Assembly (NCBI RefSeq): GCF_003330765.1
Contig: NZ_CP024904.1
Span: 806,001-870,000 of the forward strand
Direction: 5' to 3'
Source: Burkholderia pyrrocinia
GTDB lineage: Bacteria > Pseudomonadota > Gammaproteobacteria > Burkholderiales > Burkholderiaceae
DNA length: 64,000 nucleotides
The notes below the pieces were generated by a model. That model saw only the letters and a list, made by a program, of their open reading frames with translations. It ran no database searches and was not told the origin of the DNA. This document shows, piece by piece, positions 44,372-52,666 of this stretch (the first letter of the stretch is position 1; each line of letters opens with the position of its first letter). The translations under genes and the position numbers were made by a program.

Positions 44372-45025
44372 ATGGATACCAGCACTCCCCCTCAGCGCCT
44401 GACCGATCGAAAGCGCGCGGCCATCGTCGATGCAGCCATCGAGGAATTTCTCGCGGCGGGCTACGACGCGACCAGCATGGATCGCATCGCCGCGCGCGCG
44501 GACGTGTCGAAGCGCACGGTCTACAACCACTTTCCCGGCAAGGAAACGTTGTTCGCCGCGATCCTGCACAAGCTGTGGGATGCGACCCTGACCGGGAACT
44601 CGCCGACCTATCGCGCCGACGTACCGCTGCGAGAGCAACTGCTCGCGTTACTGGATCGCAAATTGCGCCTGTTGAACGACGAGGCATTTCTCGCGCTCGC
44701 GCGCGTGGCGATCGGTGCGGCCATCCATTCGCCGGAACGTGCGCGCGATATGGTCGAACGTCTCGGCGAGCGCGAGGAAGACATGACGGTCTGGGTGCGT
44801 GCGGCCGCGGCGGCCGGCCGCTTGTCGGTCACCGATCCGGTGTTCGCCGCGCATCAACTGCATGGTGTCGTGAAGGCATTTGCGTTCTGGCCGCAGATCA
44901 CGATGGGCCAGCCGCCGCTCACGGCGCCGGAGCAACAGAAAGTCGCGGAATCGGCTGCCGACATGTTTCTCTCGTACTACGCGCGGCCGGATGACAGCGA
45001 CGCATCGCACACCACGCCGGACTGA
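44372..45025 (+). CDS. TetR/AcrR family repressor
   Basis: This 217-residue regulator has a TetR N-terminal DNA-binding domain (residues 10-58: RKRAAIVDAAIEEFLAAGYD, then TSMDRIAARADVSKRTVYNH and FPGKETLFAAIL) and a helical ligand domain with the AefR-like C-terminal type (LLALLDRKLRLLNDEAFLAL, AAHQLHGVVKAFAFWPQI). It is divergent from the MBL-fold hydrolase gene, and a TACACT-AAAC-AGTGTA palindrome lies between them, so local autorepression and repression of the hydrolase are likely. The ATG at 44372 gives a normal ten-residue leader before the first helix. Confidence 0.93.
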   Translation: MDTSTPPQRLTDRKRAAIVDAAIEEFLAAGYDATSMDRIAARADVSKRTVYNHFPGKETLFAAILHKLWDATLTGNSPTYRADVPLREQLLALLDRKLRLLNDEAFLALARVAIGAAIHSPERARDMVERLGEREEDMTVWVRAAAAAGRLSVTDPVFAAHQLHGVVKAFAFWPQITMGQPPLTAPEQQKVAESAADMFLSYYARPDDSDASHTTPD

Positions 45026-45221
45026 CCATGTATCCGGAAGGTCATGCGCGAATCGAAGCCGGTGCCATGCGCACGATCGATGCGCGCATGGCACCGATGA
45101 GCCGGCAAACCGGCTGATCCGCAAAAGCGAACGCAGAATCGCCCCACACGGGATGGCTGGCCATCCAACGGAAACCGGCGATGCCGCCGGCGCACCTGAA
45201 GCCGAACGCGAGCGACGACGA

Positions 45222-45713
45222 ATGAAGACCCTGCTGATCGTCTATCACACGATGACCGGAGGCACGCAACAGATGGCCGAAGCGGCCGCCGCCGCGGCGC
45301 GCGAGCAGCCCGGCGTCGATGTCAGGCTGCAGCGCGCGGACGCGACGAGCGCAGACGACGTGCTGGCCGCCGACGCATACCTGTTTGCGACGCCCGAAAA
45401 TCTCGCGGCGATGTCCGGGCTGATGAAGGACTTCTTCGATCGTTGCTACTACGCGGCGCTCGATCGCGTGAACGGCCGCCCGTATGCGGCGATGATCTGC
45501 GCGGGAAGCGACGGGCAGAACGCGTTGCGCCAGATCGACCGGATCGCGACCGGATGGCGGCTGAAGAACGTGGCGCCCGGCCTGATCGTCTGTACTCACG
45601 CGCAGACGCCGGAGCGCATCCTCGCGGCGAAGACGATCGGCGACGATGATCGCGCGCGCTGCGCCGAACTCGGCGCAGGCCTTGCAGCAGGACTCGCGCT
45701 GGGTGTTTTCTGA
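45222..45713 (+). CDS. Flavodoxin-like NAD(P)H-dependent FMN protein
   Basis: This 163-residue protein has a flavodoxin fold. The first strand and phosphate loop read LLIVYHTMTGGTQQMAEAAA. The middle contains the typical ATPENLAAMSGLMKDFFDRC segment (FMN isoalloxazine loop and dimer helix), then YAAMICAGSDGQNALRQIDR. It is probably an FMN-binding oxidoreductase of the NAD(P)H:quinone reductase/flavodoxin group, in the cytoplasm. The ATG at 45222 starts the first strand; an upstream in-frame extension is low-complexity. It lies 196 bases after the TetR gene in the same direction and might be co-regulated. Confidence 0.88.
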   Translation: MKTLLIVYHTMTGGTQQMAEAAAAAAREQPGVDVRLQRADATSADDVLAADAYLFATPENLAAMSGLMKDFFDRCYYAALDRVNGRPYAAMICAGSDGQNALRQIDRIATGWRLKNVAPGLIVCTHAQTPERILAAKTIGDDDRARCAELGAGLAAGLALGVF

Positions 45714-45828
45714 TACCCGTGTGGCGGCAGCGGCGACCTCGCGAAGCCGAGGCAGGGGCCGCGACGGTCCGACCAGACAACGCTCGCATCCTTGCCTGCT
45801 GACGCCGAACCGGCTGACTGCCGAGACC

Positions 45829-46413
45829 CTAGCTGCCTTTTGCCGTCGCCGAAGGCCGGTGATATTCGGGCCAAAGACGTTTCACGAGATCGCGCGATGC
45901 GCCATACGCGTGGCAACTGTCGATCTTGAGCGGCTTTCCTTCGCTGTCGCGGGCGTCAAGCGACGACTGCCGCATGCCGACCATCGTCTGATAGGCCGTG
46001 GTTGCGATCGGGCCGAGCAATTCCTTCAGGTGCGTGCACGTATCGCAGGACGGCAGGCGCTTGCGGACCTCGCTGTTCCAGCCGGCACCGATGCTCAGCC
46101 CGACGAGCGCTTGCAGCGAGTCGCCGCCGCCCGGACACTGCGCATACGGATGCGAACGAATGAACGTGGAGACGGCGCGGACGACCATGTCGGCGTCGAA
46201 GACCAGCGTCACGCCGAGGTCGTGGATCGGCGACAGCGCCGCGACCGTCCGCGTGCCGCCCGGCGGCGTGAAATCGCGGGTCTTGCGGTCCGCGAGGCAG
46301 GCCGTTACTTCGAACAGGCCGTCGCTGCGCCGATAGCCGCGCATGTCGATCTGCCGATGGTGAATCTCCTCGCGCGTGATGCCGTCGTGCGGGATGTCGT
46401 GTGGGGGAACCAT
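45829..46413 (-). CDS. DUF2889 protein
   Basis: This 194-residue protein belongs to DUF2889, a family of unknown function common in proteobacteria. It shows the family's starting block REEIHHRQIDMRGYRRSDGL, the metal-site-like ACLADRKTRDF, the central PIHDLGVTLVFDADMVVRAV and a cysteine pair in LPSCDTCTHLKELLGPIAT near residue 140. Family members are often encoded near coenzyme or degradation genes, but here no partner is adjacent. The start at 46413 has a GGGGGAAC stretch next to it on the coding side and opens three residues before conserved sequence. Confidence 0.88.
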   Translation of the reverse strand: MVPPHDIPHDGITREEIHHRQIDMRGYRRSDGLFEVTACLADRKTRDFTPPGGTRTVAALSPIHDLGVTLVFDADMVVRAVSTFIRSHPYAQCPGGGDSLQALVGLSIGAGWNSEVRKRLPSCDTCTHLKELLGPIATTAYQTMVGMRQSSLDARDSEGKPLKIDSCHAYGASRDLVKRLWPEYHRPSATAKGS

Positions 46414-47084
46414 GTATCCGCTCCGTTTCGTACAACCGGTTCTTTTAGCAGGCAAGAGGGATGTCGCCGGCTGACCGGGCGCGCAGCGAAACGGGCCGAG
46501 GTATGCTGCCGACGATGTTGATCCGGCCATACTACGCACTTTCCGGTATCTTCGTACGCGACGCGATCGATGCGGACGCAACGAGTCGTGTGCGGGTACC
46601 AGTGCAATCGAAGGGTGTACAGGTATGTCGCGCGACGTTGCGTCGAGCCATCGCCGCACTCGAGCGACACGCGCATTTTCGACGCCGTCAGGCGGAATAC
46701 CGCCCGTCGGGCGTCGGCAAGCGCCGACGCCGGGCCGATCGTGTCGCGCGAGACTGGCCCGATTTCCGATGACAGCCGTGAACGGCGTGACTTCCTGGAA
46801 CGTATCCATATAATGCGCAACACGACCGCGCGGACGCATTTCCGGCCCCCGGATCGGGCAAATGCAGACCGGCGAGTCAACCGGCCGCCGCGCGTACCGG
46901 TATACTTCCACTCCTGCCTTGTCCGGCATCTTGGCCGGGTGCCTGAAAACAGAGTGGCGTGCGCGATGCGGCCCCGCAGTGTTCCGCATTGGCGGCAGAC
47001 GGGTCGCATGCATGGCGGCGAAGCTTTTGCGCCGCGCGGAATGGTCGCACGAACCACACCTTATATTTCTGGTGGATTGAATTT
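46414..47084. other. Gene-poor gap between DUF2889 and ProQ genes
   Basis: In these 671 bases no gene could be supported. Short arginine-rich frames exist on both strands (for example 46461-46772 plus) but have no family similarity. The part at 47050-47084 is AT-rich (TTATATTTCTGGTGG) and should contain the translation signals of the ProQ gene. Confidence 0.4.
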
Positions 47085-47783
47085 ATGGGTTTTGAACAAC
47101 TTGCCGAATTGCGGGCGCAGCTCGCAGCGAAGGCCAAGCAGGAGCGCAACGCAAAGCGGCCGGCGACGCCTACGGACGCCGGCACGAAACCGAAGTCCGG
47201 CGACCAGCCGCCCCGTGGCGCCAAACCGGGTGCCGGCGCGAAAGCGCCGCATCGCGCGAAGCCCGCTTCGGCGAAGCCGTCGGCGCCGGTCGATCCGGTC
47301 ATCGTTGCGATCGGCAAACTGCAGCGGAAGTTTCCGCGGGCGTTCCCGAAGAATCCGGCCCCCAAAGTGCCGCTCAAGGTCGGCATCTGGGACGATCTCG
47401 CACGCGAGGCGCAGGCCGTCGGTCTCAACGAAGCCGAACTGCGCGAAGCGATGTCGACGTGGTGCCGCGGCAACCGCTACTGGTCGTGCCTCGTCGAAGA
47501 CGCGGTGCGGGTCGACCTGCAGGGCAACGAAGCAGGGCGCGTGACGCATGACGACGCAGCGCGGGCGCGCCGGCTGAAGGCTCGCCGCCCCGGCAAGGGT
47601 GCGGCGCAATCGGCCAAGGGCGCGCAGCAGCCGCCGAAGGCCGAGCAGCAGGCCGAGGCCGCCGCTGCGCCGGAACCGGCGAATGCGGAAGCGCAGACCG
47701 ACGCCGCGTCGCATCCGGCGAGTGCGGAAGCGCAGACCGACGTCGTGCCGCAGGCCGAGCAGCAAACGGCCGGAAACGAGTAA
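47085..47783 (+). CDS. ProQ/FinO family RNA chaperone
   Basis: This 232-residue protein has a central ProQ/FinO RNA-binding domain at about residues 70-160 (AIGKLQRKFPRAFPKNPAPK, PLKVGIWDDLAREAQAVGLN, and MSTWCRGNRYWSCLVEDAVR). It is flanked by a Lys/Ala/Pro-rich N-terminal linker and a long Ala/Gln/Glu-rich tail. The tail contains a tandem repeat (AEAQTD twice, with AAS/VVP between). ProQ-domain proteins bind structured small RNAs and mRNA 3' ends; FinO-like members regulate plasmid functions. Encoded on a secondary replicon, it could act on replicon RNAs, but no antisense RNA was identified. The ATG at 47085 is preceded by a GGTGGA sequence (47070-47075). Confidence 0.9.
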   Translation: MGFEQLAELRAQLAAKAKQERNAKRPATPTDAGTKPKSGDQPPRGAKPGAGAKAPHRAKPASAKPSAPVDPVIVAIGKLQRKFPRAFPKNPAPKVPLKVGIWDDLAREAQAVGLNEAELREAMSTWCRGNRYWSCLVEDAVRVDLQGNEAGRVTHDDAARARRLKARRPGKGAAQSAKGAQQPPKAEQQAEAAAAPEPANAEAQTDAASHPASAEAQTDVVPQAEQQTAGNE

Positions 47784-48249
47784 CGCACACCGCGCCGCCG
47801 CCGACTGCACGGCGCTTCGCCGCATGCACGTCGCATGCGGCAAATGACACGACAGACTGACCTGCCTCGACAGAGGCAGGTCAGGACTGCTCCCACCAGC
47901 GCTTGACCCGCTGGCACGCACTCATCCAACCTCGGACAGGCAACGCGACCGGACGAAGAAAGCGCGTCAATCGGCGCTGCACGCGTGATGCTTCGACTCA
48001 GCCGTTAGTACGTATGCCTGAATGCGGCAACGCTCCAGTCAACTAATTCGGTTTCCTAAAATAATGATACCGGGATCGTCACTTGGCGTGCGAGCGATCC
48101 CGCCCGGTCATCGTGACATGATGACGCGCGATAATCTCGACTGGATCGTCAGGCCACGGGAAAGCTGACCCGCGCGATGCAGCTTGCATTTCGAAAGGCA
48201 AGCGCCCGAAGCCACATCCCCCTTTTTCAACGTCAATTCAACCCCGATC
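47784..48249. other. Gap with a hairpin before the DMT transporter
   Basis: In these 466 bases no gene is seen. A 12-bp perfect hairpin lies at 47857-47884 and may end the proQ transcript. The segment 48040-48075 is AT-richer (CTAAAATAATGATACC). It could hold the promoter and a roughly 170-base leader for the DMT transporter gene, in which no known metal riboswitch was recognised. Confidence 0.4.
47857..47884 (+). terminator. Stem-loop after the ProQ gene
   Basis: A perfect 12-bp stem (47857-47868 with 47873-47884) with a GACA tetraloop follows the ProQ stop by 73 bases. No T-run follows, so termination would be weak; ProQ-family proteins are known to like such 3' hairpins. Confidence 0.55.
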
Positions 48250-49311
48250 ATGAACCCGAGACATTCCGCGATTCTCGTCGCGCTCACCGCTGCCGCGCTG
48301 TTCGGCGCCGCGACACCGCTCGCCAAGGCGCTGATCGGCGCGATGTCGCCGTTCATGGTCGCCGGCCTGTTCTATCTCGGCAGCGGCGTCGGGCTCGGCA
48401 TCGGGATCCTGCTTCGCGGGTTGTACAACCGTCGCGCACCGGCCGCGGAGGCCGCGCCGCTGCAGCGTGCCGACCTGCCGTGGCTGGCCGGCGCGATCGT
48501 GGCAGGCGGCGTGGCCGGCCCGGCGTTGCTGATGCTCGGGCTGTCGAGCACGCCGGCGGCGACGAGCGCGTTGCTGCTCAATCTCGAAGGCGTGCTGACG
48601 GCCGTCATCGCGTGGGTCGTGTTTCGCGAGAACGTGGATTCGCAGATATTCCTCGGGATGGTCGCGATCGTCGCCGGCGGCACGCTGCTGTCGTGGACGC
48701 CGGGCCGGGCCGGCGTGCCGGTCGGCGCGCTGCTGATCGTCGGCGCGTGCCTGTGCTGGGCGATCGACAACAACCTGACCCGCAAGGTCGCCGCGAACGA
48801 CGCGATGGTCATCGCATGCGTGAAAGGGCTGATCGCCGGGCCCGTGAACATCGGCATCGCGCTGGCGACCGGGGCGACGCTGCCCGCCTTACCGGTCACG
48901 GCCGCCGCGATGCTGACGGGGCTCGGCGGCTACGGGATCAGCCTCGTGCTGTTCGTCGTCGCGTTGCGTCATCTCGGCAGCGCGCGCACGGGTGCGTATT
49001 TCTCGATCGCGCCGCTGTTCGGCGTCGTACTGTCGCTGCTGATCTGGCCCGCGCTGCCGCCCGAGACGTTCTGGATTGCTGCCGCGCTGATGGCGCTCGG
49101 CATCTGGCTGCACGTGCGCGAACGGCACGAACACACGCATGCGCACGAGCGGCTCGAGCACACGCACCGGCATCGGCACGACGAACATCACCAGCATGCG
49201 CACGACTTTGCGTATGACGGAAACGAACCGCACACGCATCCGCACGTGCATCTGCCGATCACGCACAGTCATGCGCATTTTCCGGACATTCATCACCGGC
49301 ATCGACATTGA
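48250..49311 (+). CDS. EamA/DMT transporter with histidine-rich tail
   Basis: This 353-residue inner-membrane protein has ten predicted helices in two EamA repeats (first repeat from SAILVALTAAALFGAATPLA, second from GALLIVGACLCWAIDNNLTR). It ends in an unusual cytoplasmic or periplasmic tail of about 62 residues that is nearly one-third histidine (for example HEHTHAHERLEHTHRHRHD and HPHVHLPITHSHAHFPD). Such tails bind divalent metals (nickel, cobalt, zinc), so the protein may export metal or be gated by it. Ordinary EamA exporters lack this tail. The ATG at 48250 opens the first helix. An isolated iteron lies 35 bases after its stop codon. Confidence 0.9.
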   Translation: MNPRHSAILVALTAAALFGAATPLAKALIGAMSPFMVAGLFYLGSGVGLGIGILLRGLYNRRAPAAEAAPLQRADLPWLAGAIVAGGVAGPALLMLGLSSTPAATSALLLNLEGVLTAVIAWVVFRENVDSQIFLGMVAIVAGGTLLSWTPGRAGVPVGALLIVGACLCWAIDNNLTRKVAANDAMVIACVKGLIAGPVNIGIALATGATLPALPVTAAAMLTGLGGYGISLVLFVVALRHLGSARTGAYFSIAPLFGVVLSLLIWPALPPETFWIAAALMALGIWLHVRERHEHTHAHERLEHTHRHRHDEHHQHAHDFAYDGNEPHTHPHVHLPITHSHAHFPDIHHRHRH

Positions 49312-49345
49312 CTGCGTCATGACCAGCGAGCGATGCGCATCGCAA

Positions 49346-49361
49346 GGTAACCGTTTATGGG
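49346..49361 (+). repeat. Isolated origin iteron far from the main array
   Basis: GGTAACCGTTTATGGG matches the origin iteron consensus at every fixed position, yet lies 12.4 kb right of the last array copy. It falls in the 117-base convergent gap between the DMT transporter and the VOC protein genes. It is likely a true Rep-binding site, possibly regulatory. Confidence 0.8.
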
Positions 49362-49428
49362 GCGTGCGTCGAATCGCGCGCTCGCGCATTTCCACCGCCG
49401 CTCGATCGCGGCAGCGATAGGGGCGAGC

Positions 49429-49794
49429 CTAGTCTTCCGTCTGGATCAACCGGATCAGCGAACCGTCCGGGTCGATCAGCGCGCCGACCGTGCCGCCCCA
49501 CGCTTCGCGTGTCGGCCGGTGCGCGCGCGGCCAGCCGGTCGCTTGCTCCGGAATGCCGGCTGCGAGCATGTCGTCGAAGAACGCATCGACATCCGCGAGC
49601 CGGAAGCAGCAACTGAACCAGCTTGTGGCCGGATCGAGCTCGGGGTGCGGAAAGAATTCCAGCAACAGGTCGCCGCGTTTGAGGATCATCCAGCCGTCGT
49701 CGCGCCAGGTTTCGACGAAGCCCAGTTTTTCGTAGAAGCGGGACGTGGCCTCGAAATCGCGCGACGGCAGGTTGGGGCTCGCAATGTCGGTCAA
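49429..49794 (-). CDS. VOC family protein, bleomycin-resistance-like
   Basis: This 121-residue protein has the vicinal-oxygen-chelate fold, with two beta-alpha-beta-beta-beta modules: SRDFEATSRFYEKLGFVETW at residues 11-30 and LADVDAFFDDMLAAGIPEQA near residue 66, ending in GALIDPDGSLIRLIQ. It is most like bleomycin-binding proteins (Ble), which are cytoplasmic dimers that sequester the drug and have no catalysis. The FFPHPELDPATSWFSCCFRL region is typical of that group. It lies 60 bases after the NifQ-like gene in the same leftward direction. Confidence 0.88.
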   Translation of the reverse strand: MTDIASPNLPSRDFEATSRFYEKLGFVETWRDDGWMILKRGDLLLEFFPHPELDPATSWFSCCFRLADVDAFFDDMLAAGIPEQATGWPRAHRPTREAWGGTVGALIDPDGSLIRLIQTED

Positions 49795-49854
49795 GGCGGT
49801 TGCTCCGGTTGGCGATGCGATGAAACGAATGGGCCGCGCGGGCCGCCGCGGTGG

Positions 49855-50475
49855 CTATCGCGCGTGGGGAAAGCAGAAGCCGAAATCCTCGCAGCCCGGG
49901 CATCCGGGTGCGGGCCCCGGCGGCACGCCGAGCGATGCGGCCACTTCCTGTGCGAGGAATTTCTTCCAGCGCAGATGAGCGACGTTGCGCGCGGCGAGCG
50001 CGGGGAAATAGCGATCGAGCATCGCCGATACCGCGTCGCGTCCGTCGAGCCCGAGATCGCGCCACAGATGGTCGGGGCGCAGGCATGCATGCGCGATGAT
50101 CGACGCGAGACAGTCGGCGTCGTCGCGGGTGGCGGCGGGATTCGCGTCGTCCATCAGCCGCGCGTGCAGCGTCGCGACGAAGGCCGAGTGGGCGGGCGGC
50201 AACAGCGGCATCGCGACTGCCGGTGCGAGCGCATCGGCATCGCCGACCGCCCGATGCGGAAATTGCCGGGTGAGCAGGCCCGTGAGCTGCGAGCGGGAAA
50301 GGCCGAGCAGCCCGAGTTCGTTGCGGCACGCGCGTGCCGCAACGAGGGTGCTGAAGAGGAGGACATCGGGCGAGCGGGCGTCGGCTGCGCAGGACAGCAG
50401 TCGTTGCACCGCCAGTGCGTGCGCCCGGCCGAGCTCGTGCGAATCGGGGGCGGGGCGACCGGATGCGGACGTCAT
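49855..50475 (-). CDS. nifQ: NifQ family protein
   Basis: This 206-residue protein matches NifQ, which in nitrogen fixers carries a Mo-Fe-S cluster and donates molybdenum to FeMo-cofactor synthesis. The conserved C-terminal cysteine motif is intact (PGCPGCEDFGFCF). The helical body shows FSTLVAARACRNELGLLGLS and RNVAHLRWKKFLAQEVAASL. No other nif genes are in the window, and a molybdenum-binding molbindin gene is next door at 50552-50977 in the same direction, so a general molybdenum-storage or delivery role is more likely here. The ATG at 50475 gives a 13-residue leader before the first helix. Confidence 0.85.
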   Translation of the reverse strand: MTSASGRPAPDSHELGRAHALAVQRLLSCAADARSPDVLLFSTLVAARACRNELGLLGLSRSQLTGLLTRQFPHRAVGDADALAPAVAMPLLPPAHSAFVATLHARLMDDANPAATRDDADCLASIIAHACLRPDHLWRDLGLDGRDAVSAMLDRYFPALAARNVAHLRWKKFLAQEVAASLGVPPGPAPGCPGCEDFGFCFPHAR

Positions 50476-50551
50476 CGCGTCCGCCCGCCTGTCTGCCGGC
50501 CGGTGCGCTTTGCACGCATGCGCAGCGGAACCCGGCTCGCCGCCACGATCA

Positions 50552-50977
50552 TCACTCGACGCCGACGATCACGCTCGATGCCTTGAAGATCGCGGACGCG
50601 GCGTTGCCGCTCGCGAGGCCGAGACGAGCGACGCTGTCGTTGGTGACGATCGCGACGATCTCGGCGCCGCCTGTGGCCTTGATCACGACTTCCGAATTGA
50701 CCGCGCCCTTCGCGACCGACGATACGGTGCCCGCGACGCAGTTGCGGGCCGATACCTTGCTGCTGTCGACGTCGACCATCACGATGACCGACGACGCCTT
50801 GACGAGCGCGAATGCCTTCGTGCCGGCTGCGAGGCCCAGCGAAGCCGCGCTGCCATGCGTGATCACGGCGACGATGTCGAGGCCGTCCTGCGTGCGCAGC
50901 GTGATTTCGTCGTTGACGGCACCGGGTTTGACGGCGCTGACCTGACCGGCGAAGTGATTACGGGCGCTGGTTCGCAT
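50552..50977 (-). CDS. Molbindin: tandem Mop/TOBE molybdate-binding protein
   Basis: This 141-residue cytoplasmic protein consists of two Mop/TOBE domains of about 68 residues each. Both begin with a similar phrase (SARNHFAGQVSAVKPGAVND and SARNCVAGTVSSVAKGAVNS) and both end with the ASSVIVMVD/ASSVIVGVE strand. Proteins of this type (Mop, ModG) assemble into rings that hold molybdate or tungstate. The ATG at 50977 has a GGAGAG site six bases upstream and begins exactly at the first domain. It is 76 bases upstream of the NifQ-like gene in the same direction, suggesting a two-gene molybdenum-handling unit. Confidence 0.92.
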   Translation of the reverse strand: MRTSARNHFAGQVSAVKPGAVNDEITLRTQDGLDIVAVITHGSAASLGLAAGTKAFALVKASSVIVMVDVDSSKVSARNCVAGTVSSVAKGAVNSEVVIKATGGAEIVAIVTNDSVARLGLASGNAASAIFKASSVIVGVE

Positions 50978-51166
50978 GATGACTCTCCGCAGTGGATGCC
51001 GCTGCCGGACCGGCAGCGAAAGATGAATGGAATGCACCGGCGAGTTTAGCGCCAATGCGGGCGTCCGTCGCCCTCCGGATGCTATGGCGCGAATCAGGAA
51101 AAACCGTTTGCGCACGGCGTTTCGCGTAGCCGGCGTTATATACCGAAGGCCATGACGCGCGGGCGA

Positions 51167-52666
51167 TTACTCGTTCGCTGCGGGCGTCGAAGCGGTGCGC
51201 GCGGCGTCGGGCCGGGCATCCTGAGCGGTCGTCGCGTGGTCGCCATCCCATCCGCCGCCGAGTGCGAGGAAGAGCCGCACCTGGTCGGCCGCGACCTGCC
51301 CTTCGGCCGCCGCGACCTGTGCTTGCACGCTGGTCAGCGTGCGGGTCGCGTCGAGATCGGAGAGGAACGATTCGCGGCCGGCCGCATAGAGACGATGCGT
51401 TTCGTCGGCGGAATTGCGCGCCGATTCGTAGGCCGTGCGCAGCGCGTCCGTGCGCTGCACGTCGGCGGCATAGGTCGCGAGGCTCGACTGCGTTTCGCGC
51501 AGCGCGTTCAGCACGACGCCGTCGAAGTGCGCGAGCGCGCCGCCCGTCGCGGCTTCGGCTTCGCGCACGCGCGCACGCTGGCCGTTGACGGGGAATGACC
51601 AGCTGATCAGCGGTCCGAACGACCAGCGATTCGTCGTGGACGAGAACAGGTCGGCGGCCACGCCGACCGAGCCGGCCGACGCGCCGATGCTGACCGACGG
51701 GTACAGCGCGGCGGTTGCCACGCCGATTCGCGCGGTGGCGGCGGCAAGCTGCCGCTCGGCTTCGCGCACATCGGGGCGGCGGCGCAGCAGCGCGGCGCCG
51801 TCGCCGATCGGAATCGGCTGGCGCAGCTTCGGCAGGCGCTCGCATTCGGCGGCGGCCTTCGGCAGGTCGGCTGGCGTTCGCGCGAGCAACGCGGCGAGCT
51901 GGTATTGCGCGACCTTGCGGCGGCCTTCGAAGCGCGGGATGTCGGCGGCGAGCGTGCGCACCTGCGTGACGCCGCGCGTCACGTCGGTCTGGTTGCCGCG
52001 CCCGGCATCGCGCAGCCGCTGCGACAGCGCGACGCGCTGCTTCTGCAGCGCGAGCGACTGCTTCGCGATCGCCAGCTCGTCGCCGGCCGAGCACGATTCG
52101 ACGTACGCGCGCACGACGTCGGCGACGACCGTGATGCGCGCCAGGTCGCCGGCCGCCCTGACGGCCTCGCTGTCCGCGCGCGCGGCTTCGACGCCGCGCC
52201 GCAGCTTGCCGAACAGGTCGATCTCGTACGACACGTTGATGCCGACCGTGCCTTCGTTGACGACCGGCAGCTTGTTTTCGAGCAGGAATTGTTCAGCCGA
52301 CTCCTGCGCGCGCTGCACAGCCGCTTCCGCACCGCCGGAGAATCCGCCTTGTTGGTTCGCGACTTCCAGCGCCGCGCGCGAGCGCGCGAGGTTGGCTGCG
52401 GCGACGCGCAGGTCGGTGTTCGACTTCAGTGCACCGCGCACGAGCTCGTCGAGCACGGGATCGTCGTACAGTTGCCACCAGTTGCCGGGCACGGCGTCGC
52501 GCGATACGAGCGTGCCGTTCGCGTCGTCGAGCGCATGGTTCGCGAGCGGCGCATTCACGTACGCGTGCTGCGGCAGCGTGTAATCGGGGCCGACGGACTT
52601 GCACGCGCCGAGTGCGAGCGCAAGCGGCGCGAGCGCCGCCGCGAGGCGCAGACCGTGCCGTTTCAT
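51167..52666 (-). CDS. RND-type outer-membrane factor lipoprotein (NodT family)
   Basis: This 499-residue lipoprotein is the outer-membrane channel of an efflux system (NodT/OprM family). A signal with a lipobox (ALALGACKSVGPDY) is followed by two outer-membrane-efflux repeats. Typical phrases are NWWQLYDDPVLDELVRGALK near residue 65, SYEIDLFGKLRRGVEAARAD near residue 160 and LLRRRPDVREAERQLAAA near residue 290. Its ATG overlaps the stop of the membrane-fusion gene by four bases (ATGA), and it is the last gene of the leftward operon starting with the MarR regulator. It gives this AaeAB-type pump its own exit duct, which the E. coli aae operon lacks. Confidence 0.93.
   Translation of the reverse strand: MKRHGLRLAAALAPLALALGACKSVGPDYTLPQHAYVNAPLANHALDDANGTLVSRDAVPGNWWQLYDDPVLDELVRGALKSNTDLRVAAANLARSRAALEVANQQGGFSGGAEAAVQRAQESAEQFLLENKLPVVNEGTVGINVSYEIDLFGKLRRGVEAARADSEAVRAAGDLARITVVADVVRAYVESCSAGDELAIAKQSLALQKQRVALSQRLRDAGRGNQTDVTRGVTQVRTLAADIPRFEGRRKVAQYQLAALLARTPADLPKAAAECERLPKLRQPIPIGDGAALLRRRPDVREAERQLAAATARIGVATAALYPSVSIGASAGSVGVAADLFSSTTNRWSFGPLISWSFPVNGQRARVREAEAATGGALAHFDGVVLNALRETQSSLATYAADVQRTDALRTAYESARNSADETHRLYAAGRESFLSDLDATRTLTSVQAQVAAAEGQVAADQVRLFLALGGGWDGDHATTAQDARPDAARTASTPAANE

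Noticed and set aside
47690..47760. Tandem repeat at the end of the ProQ gene as a separate repeat element
   Set aside because: It is an in-frame low-complexity coding repeat (AEAQTD motif), part of the protein tail and not a mobile or regulatory repeat.
48000..48249. Possible metal riboswitch upstream of the histidine-tailed transporter
   Set aside because: No recognised NiCo, cobalamin or manganese riboswitch core could be found by eye, so it is mentioned only as an untested leader.
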